Shown here piece by piece: positions 57,431 to 64,000 of a stretch of DNA of 64,000 nt (position 1 is the first letter of the stretch; each line of letters opens with the position of its first letter). The stretch is from Phoronis australis. Lineage: Eukaryota > Phoronida > Phoronidae. The position numbers and the translations under genes were made by a program. The notes below the pieces were generated by a model. That model was not told the origin of the DNA. It made no database searches and saw only the letters and a list, made by a program, of their open reading frames with translations. Where the stretch lies: the NCBI GenBank assembly GCA_002633005.1, contig NMRA01000315.1, forward strand, positions 452,463-516,462, read 5' to 3'.

Positions 57431-59079
57431 AGGACGTGATACTGTCCACCAGCCCAAAGTTCAATATCGGACACTAAAAAGACGTTGTTTTAAATCAATT
57501 GAGAGTGGGAACAAAAGGTTCCCTTATTTTACCTATACCAGCGCCATGTGTCGTCATTGTATTCTCTCCCATTTCTAAACAACAGATACCATGTATGTCT
57601 AACCCGTGAAAATTACTAAACTAATAAGCATACATTGTAACCACCTCACGCAACAACAGATGTTGCATATACCTGACCTTGAAAAGTGCTTATCTAATCA
57701 GGAGATATTACAAACTCCTAAGAGAGAACAGAAAACGTTTTATGTTAAACCGTGCATTAATAACAAAATAAATTCTATTACACTACAAAAATCATTTCTC
57801 CGTCATCATCCACCATTCTGTCGGTGTGTTTCAGACCATCGAATGATTTGTAATAACCAGACGCTCAATGTATAGTCACTTCTACACTTTTGCAGAGACG
57901 TTTGGGCAGGCCTGACATGTGAAACTCATGTTATGTAATACACAAATATTGACCAATAATGAGCTAGCATTGAAGATCACGTGAGAATAAACCGGTGCAG
58001 ACGCGTTCAGACACGTTTGAGCACATCTGACAAAAAAAAAACACCAATCTTATGACGTTATTTGCGATCACGTCAAATCAGCATCTACATACATGTTTAC
58101 GAGTTAGAAGAATCCAAAGACGGTGTCACTTCTCGCTTGCTTTGTCGACCCATGGCCAGTTTGACGACGAGCTTTTTCTCATCTTGTACGAAAACCACTT
58201 TTCCTTCATTCACGAAATCAAGAAGTACTGCAGGTCTTATCAATGCAACCTCTGTGGTTCGTTTTGGAGCTATAGACACCAACAAATAGGCCATAGTCCC
58301 AGCTCTCCTATCTTTTACCTCCGTGGCTACTTTCTGGGGGCAACGAGAACTTTGCATTAAACCCATCTACAGATGTTCAGAAGTCAATTCCAAAAGTTCC
58401 CAATATTACACTTGCACGATTAGTAATAACTTTAATTTAAAAGTTGGAAAAATATAGCCTCAACTAATATGTTAGCTACCAGGTGTCAGTGCAAAATGAT
58501 CTGAAGAGCCACTCATGCCAGGAAAATATTGTGTCCATACCTTTTCCCTTCAAAAATCGTCTGCTTGGCATGAAAACATCCATCAAAGGACAGTCAGCTG
58601 ATGTTTTCGTGTTGGCTTAGCTAGATTGTGTACTGCTACTGACTACATTGGATAGTATTAATTCTTGGATGGGTGTGCAAGTAATAGGCAATTACCAAGG
58701 GCCAAGGCTCAAAAACCAGCAGGCAGCAGTTAGGAATCGAGGAAAGCCAAGTCAAGTGGCCACCAGTGTCACATAGTTCTGAAACAATTCTTGGCATATT
58801 CCTGAATCGTTTTGTGTTTTTGCAAAGAACAGTTTTGGGACAGCAAGGACTCTGCTGAAACCATGAATTAGTGGACGAGTGTGCGACTTCACAATAGACT
58901 GGCAAAATGTCTTCCCGTTGTTGCATTCATGTCTCAGGTTCTGCTCAAATTTCTGAGCTGGAATTTTCAGATACTGCCAGGTCTAAGGCTACTGCAAACA
59001 AATGTATCAACATTGAGTGCAAGTGAAGTATCATTGCTGATAGTTTTTAAGTTTTGGTGAAAAAACAAACCTCTTGTCA

Positions 59080-59325
59080 TGTGCACACCCAGGGGGGAGC
59101 TCGAGGGCTTGAATGAACCTCCCCCATTTGGTACAGTGGGTTAAAAGGTCCGCCTCAGAGAAATAAAAAACTCCGAAGAAGTAGTACACGAGACAAAAGT
59201 TCACTAAAAAGGCAAGAACTACCAAAATTAGGCGAGCACACAATTCGTAGCTCTGAAGTACCCTGTGAATATTAATAAATGTCCACATTCTCAAGTCAAG
59301 CCGCCAACGTTTAGGCTTGGTGTGT
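59080..59325 (-). repeat. Dispersed repeat V, copy 1
   Basis: On the plus strand it shares AAGGTCCGCCTCAG, AACTCCGAAGAAGTAG, CATAGCTCTGAA-like and TTTAGGCTTGGTGTG blocks with 60790-61020. Minus-strand frames of the two copies give similar hydrophobic peptides, but no known domain was recognised. Confidence 0.6.
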
Positions 59326-59523
59326 GCAGGCTTCTATCACAAGCAGTGTTACAGACACTTAACGGATGAAATAAAAATTGAAGGAGCTCTTAAAAGAAAA
59401 AAAAACCAAGCTGATGATGGAAATAACGTTGAGCCCAATGGAAAATTAAGGAGATTGTCACTGTCAGTTGCATTTAACAGTGGTCAAAGAAATATACCGT
59501 ATTATATCTTGCCACCACAATGA
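59317..59523 (+). other. Coding-like scrap with Cys/His pair
   Basis: AGFYHKQCYRHLTDEIKIEG resembles the H-x-x-C-Y-x-x-[FL]-T motif near the N-terminus of repetitive cnidarian proteins such as the one at 39-43 kb. A possible acceptor (GTGTGTGCAG) precedes it, and a short frame at 58912-59028 (MSSRCCIHVSGS) may be an upstream exon. Not enough for a gene call. Confidence 0.3.
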
Positions 59524-60789
59524 ACCATTTGCCACAAATCAAATTCCATTACGGGTAATTCACAAACAGAAGAAAAGTTGAAAACCTATAACAGTTCCAA
59601 ACATTCAACTGTTAATAATTCTTAATTCGGAAAAATGTCATTTATGGTAAATAATCTTTAGTTTAGTTCACAGAAAAAAATAATTTGCAGTAATAGCCGT
59701 CCCAATCTCAAAGGTACTGGAAGTAGTTTTTTACCTACATGTGAATGTTGAGCACTGCTTTTTATGAACTTCTAAGCCTATTTTGAGACCCCTTTATGTA
59801 AAATCAAAAGCAGTGTTTGGAATTTGAGAAACCTAAAAAATGGAAATATTGCCTGTATTTTGCAATTCTTTGATCTTGAAAATTCAAATTGCGCAGATTT
59901 CTGTATCTTACATTTTGAAGATTAAAAAGGAATTTTTAGCGTAGGAAATTCTTTACTCTTCCAAGTGTGTGCTAATTAAAACAGGAAGCGTTAAAATAAA
60001 TTTTAGCTCGACAGTAAAAAGACGCTTTTCAATTTCAAACAAAAACTATTGCCTACATGACCATTCCTCTATTTTTCAAAGGCTGAACTACTGTATTAAG
60101 GATGATAAAAGTGTTTCTATGTTTTAAATTGTTTGAAGGCAACTGCACATTGCAATCAATGCTAGTAATGATGCTCATTTCTCTTAATGCTTATTTTTGC
60201 TGAGAACTTAGGCAAAATGAAATTTTAGTTGTTGGCCATACTGTGTGCTATAGTGAAAAGCATTTTGGTTATCTATTTCAGTTAAATAGGATTACTGTTA
60301 CAAGGTGTTAAAGTCCTGGTCTCAAAATGCCCATGTGGTTCCAGTATCCGAAAATACTTACTAAATAAAATCTTATTTTGGACCCCCTTTCTTTACATTC
60401 TTTTCGCCTTTCTTGCCAAAAGCGATTTTATAACAGTATTCGACCCTTCTCTGTGAGCGTATAATTACCGGCAGTCATCGGTTATTTCCGTACCCACATT
60501 TCCGGCTCATCAGTTCAGGAACTTGTCCTGAACGCCGCCATTTTTTCCTTGTAACTGAATGCGCTTATCGCTTCTTGGAAAGTCGTAAATATTCTGTTTT
60601 TCTAGTAATATCTCGTTATTCGTTTGCATATGTAGTGTCTTTATAGCTTGTAGTTAGTGGTCTTTGAATTTTTTGGAATGTTACGCCTACTTATTATCTT
60701 AAAATAGCATTGGTGTTTAGTTCCTTAAGTAGGGCGGTCGAACCTAAGAACCCGGCAATATGAGTCGTATTGGACTTGTCATACTTATG

Positions 60790-61020
60790 TGCTCGAACGA
60801 GCCCCCTATTTGGAGAAATGGAAAAAGGTCTGCCTCAGTCAGAGAAGCATGAACTCCGAAAAAAGTAGAATACAAGACAATATTCCACTAGAAGACTGGA
60901 AGTACCAAAATTTAGCCTCTGCAATTCATAGCTCTGAACATACCCAGTAAATCTTATAGTAAAAGGTAGACGTTCCCAAAAATTCCAGCCCCCCATTTTT
61001 TTAGGCTTGGTGTGCTCATA
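60790..61020 (-). repeat. Dispersed repeat V, copy 2
   Basis: AAAGGTCTGCCTCAGTCAG, AACTCCGAAAAAAGTAG and TTTAGGCTTGGTGTGC align with copy 1 in the same orientation, 1.7 kb apart. Confidence 0.6.
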
Positions 61021-64000
61021 AAATGTCTGGAAAAATCTCTCAGCCAAAAACTTTGCACAGTTCGCCAGAAGTACCCAAGGGCTGCCGCGGCAGTGTGACA
61101 CAAGACTAACCAGTGCGTAATTTTATTCAAGTGCCTGAAACTACCTTTGAATGTTTACGGCATTTACTATTTGAGTATTTTACTTCATCAAAACAGCTTG
61201 CAAAATGCCTTTACCGTTCGCCAGTGTCTGGTCTCGATCCGCACCGGGTCCGATAGGCTGCGGTCCCGAGTCCAGCAAAATAATTTCTGTCAAAGTTTTT
61301 TCGCCACATTTCTTCAGTAAATTCGATCAATTTGTCCGTATTTTGATTTTATTAAAATTAAGGCGCGCTGTCGATTATTTTATATCCATTTGCAGGCGTG
61401 AGAAGCGAAGCCAGGCAAGGTGAATAAGTTTAAGGCGTAACACATTGAGGAAGGGCAGGTAGAGGTTTAGGCTTGTGTCTCTTCCAATAATTGGAGAAAA
61501 GTTACGTTGACCGAAGCATTGCACGAGCAGAAGGTGATTTGTGTGTCATTTTGGCAAATTACCGTTATTTTTGGCACTAAATTAATAAATTGACCATGAA
61601 GTTATGCAGAAATGACATGTGAATATATAACGCACCGCTTGTTTTTTGTAGTTCTGTCAGGATCTCTGATTTTTCGACATTTTTCTGTTGAAAGATGGGA
61701 TTGAGACTGCAAAGATAAGCAATCGGAAACGCAAATCCGTGTCTCGTTTATGCGATCGGGAACGCATCGTGGTGTGTCGAACAGTAATGAACTTTTTACA
61801 AATAAAACGCGAAAAAGGTTACAAAATAAGTGTGCTGCAATCAATTAATCACACTTTGCGTCATCACTGTGTTACTTTCGTATCAAAACTGAACAACAAT
61901 ATAGCATATTTCCATTAAATTGCCATGAGCACTACATGTACATCAAAACATATTTTTTGTTTCACAAACGAATTTATTTTCATTTCAGGAAAGAAGGTCA
62001 CAGTTATTGTGCGACGAGCTTCAACGAACATGTTACCCACGACGTGAAGGTTCACCCTACCAGGGTTTTGAAATACAGACGTTTACTGTTAGACGAAACC
62101 ACCTACTGAGAACAAGGGTTCTAAACTGAAGACTCACCCAGGAGTTGTTCCATTTGACCTAGCAGCCAGGGGTGAACAAATTGTTGCAGCAGATGAAAGC
62201 GAGTGTAGAATCTTCATGTAAAATTGTGACAGCACAAGGGAAGAAAAACAAGTAGCCAGTAAAGTCAAAGAATGGTGATGAGCTTTCCCAAGGGGAGAGA
62301 CGGGAGTGCAGCAACACCATTCACGAGATGATTCCCACTCACAAAAGTCTGGGATCTAAAATTGGCCAAAAGATGTGTAAACTGGTTTGCTGATAAAATG
62401 GGATAAGATCGATACAAAGATGAACAGATTGACTTGTGGCACCCGTGTGGCTTGAATGTATCTTGTGTTGTTTGACTCTTCTGTTTTGTAATCTTGGTCC
62501 TACCAAGGAGTGTTCGAGTATAGTACTACTACACTCCTTGGTTCTACCTTCACCTGCATCATCAAATCATGATCTCCAGTTTAATGTGACATTGAAAAAG
62601 ATGGAGACAGTTCTAATACACATATTGGGATTTTCTCAAAACCTAGTCATCATGTTGTCATTAACGTCACTTCAACTACGCACTTAAGAGTGCAGTGACA
62701 CTTCAGACCAGGCAAAAATCCATACAGGGGTGATAAACCCTATGTGACGGATTTGGATCATATCATGCATTTTTGTTTACTTTCTTATGGTAATTACTAA
62801 AATGCACTTTAAACAAATTCTATGGCGTTAGGTAGCTTAAAAGTCGGGTACCTCAGTTTTCACTGAAAACCACTATCAGAACTTACCCAAATAATCACAT
62901 TTTTTGTGACATTGTATGTAATTACAGCAGCTACTAGAAAATGAAATAGCTACTATTTTGTATAAAGTCATCCATTGTCTTCTTAAAAATGAAAAATAAA
63001 AGTGTCAAGTTGCACCTTAAATTCCACATTTCGGGTTTGAAGGGTCATGGGTTCATATAAGCAGAAAACATGGATAACTTGCCTAGGTTTGAATGAGTGA
63101 ATCTCAGCTGAAGCCAAAATTTACACTTTGAAACTTAATTGTGGGTTTGATCTATCTTAGTAGAATAGATATTTGGCATCAAAACCACCGGCAAACACAT
63201 GTCTTCATATAGTAATGAGCAATTGTTCGCAGCCACCTCAGCCAAAGTGAGCACTTTTTTGTGACAATAGCTACTAGTCATCGAAAATGTTGAGTTTTGA
63301 GATTTAAAAGTGCTCAAATGTTAAATTATTGGGCTTATTTCTTAGCAAATAAAATTCGATAAAATTTGTATTTTGTGTTTTGTTTTTTTTTTTGTTTTTT
63401 TACTTTGAATTACCGTTTTGATGAAGAGCCCTACTACATGTGTCTCTGATATCACTGAAGAAAAAATGGCTGATGAGGTGGTGGAAGTTGTTAATATAGT
63501 GTGTTCGTTGGCATAATCCTTCAAATCTGGTTTATGGAGCTTCAAAGGAATATCGAAACCATGCAGCAAGCAATTTAAGCACTAACTGATTGCAGCAAGT
63601 CCATAGGAAGCCATTTGAAATATATTAAAGTCACCGACCCAGTCCCGTTCAGTGACAGTGCTGAAACTGAAACTGAAGAAAGTGGCAGCTGATTCTTGCC
63701 AGGGTCAGAGTTGGCTTGTTTACAACAGTTTGCCCCACTTCAAATAGGTCATAACAGGATTTTTATTGTTGCTCCGGGTTGTTTTAGTGACCACTGAGGC
63801 AAATTTTGAAAGGTGCATTAGCTAAAAATATTGAATAAGCAATTGTATTCCTTTTAGCCTGAAAATCATGTACTAAAACATAAAATTTTCTCAATCAGCA
63901 TCATGGCATGAAGAGTGTTGGATGTTGTCCTAACTTTATGGCATTTCGAAGCCGTGGCAATGCTATATATCAAAATTGATGGCTTTCCAGGTTTTAGTAG
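61021..64000. other. Right end, no supported gene
   Basis: Chance frames only (for example 61205-61423 and 62436-62687). No Ig, signal-peptide or TSP1 exon of gene R was found on the minus strand. A short acidic frame near 63628-63688 (DPVPFSDSAETETEESGS) looks coding-like but stands alone. Confidence 0.4.

Noticed and set aside
58062-58366. Overlapping plus and minus frames of 75-102 codons
   Set aside because: The minus frame has protein-like composition, but I recognise no motif, start context or splice signals, and both strands are open, so it is not called.

Overview
This is a eukaryotic, animal-type window. Genes are split into small phase-1 exons, introns are long and full of transposable-element debris, microsatellites are present, and there is no operon-like packing. 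The mix of elements (THAP-encoding elements flanked by TTAA, hAT and Mutator-type MITEs, a Penelope-like GIY-YIG fragment, several LINE tails), the frequent TACATGTA word, and Ig/TSP1/PAN-type extracellular domains suggest an invertebrate, most likely an anthozoan cnidarian. That placement is an inference from recall, not a computed result.

Two host genes can be supported, both on the minus strand and arranged in tandem. Gene L starts with a signal-peptide exon (17204-17147) and continues through seven immunoglobulin-domain exons down to 651, then leaves the window on the left. Gene R enters from the right with two Ig exons (56493-56176 and 53548-53204), a thrombospondin type 1 exon (52966-52772) and a last exon (31124-29782) carrying one transmembrane helix and a Ser-rich cytoplasmic tail of about 410 residues. 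Every junction I can place is phase 1 with good splice signals, so the exons join in frame. The last two Ig exons of L (318 and 345 bp) have the same lengths and about two-thirds the same residues as the two Ig exons of R. This shows that L and R are duplicates, and L probably also ends in TSP1 plus a membrane exon beyond the left edge. The encoded proteins look like Ig-TSP1 surface receptors.

Most of the rest is mobile DNA. Four Kolobok-like elements of two families lie at 5.4-6.9, 32.4-34.1, 46.2-48.0 and 50.0-51.6 kb. In three of them (one has its centre hidden in a 750-N gap) a THAP-domain gene near one end faces a gene with the cysteine-rich P2X7-receptor C-terminal-like domain near the other end. 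I consider this convergent two-gene architecture the best candidate for an under-described system here. All copies seen are broken by deletion, stops or frameshifts.

Other mobile DNA includes three hAT-type MITEs sharing one terminus (8.5, 21.6 and 25.3 kb), one with a Mutator-type MITE nested inside it. A 4.1-kb intronless pseudogene at 39.2-43.3 kb combines XPG/FEN-like nuclease signatures with a CxC zinc cluster and lies between inverted copies of a palindromic repeat. There are also LINE and Penelope-like 3' fragments, a tRNA-like SINE head, and several dispersed repeats. The 21.8-kb intron of gene R (31.1-52.8 kb) holds most of this material. The right end (57-64 kb) holds repeats and a few coding-like scraps but no gene I can support. 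Three assembly joins (a run of 750 N and two single Ns) lie at or inside repeats.
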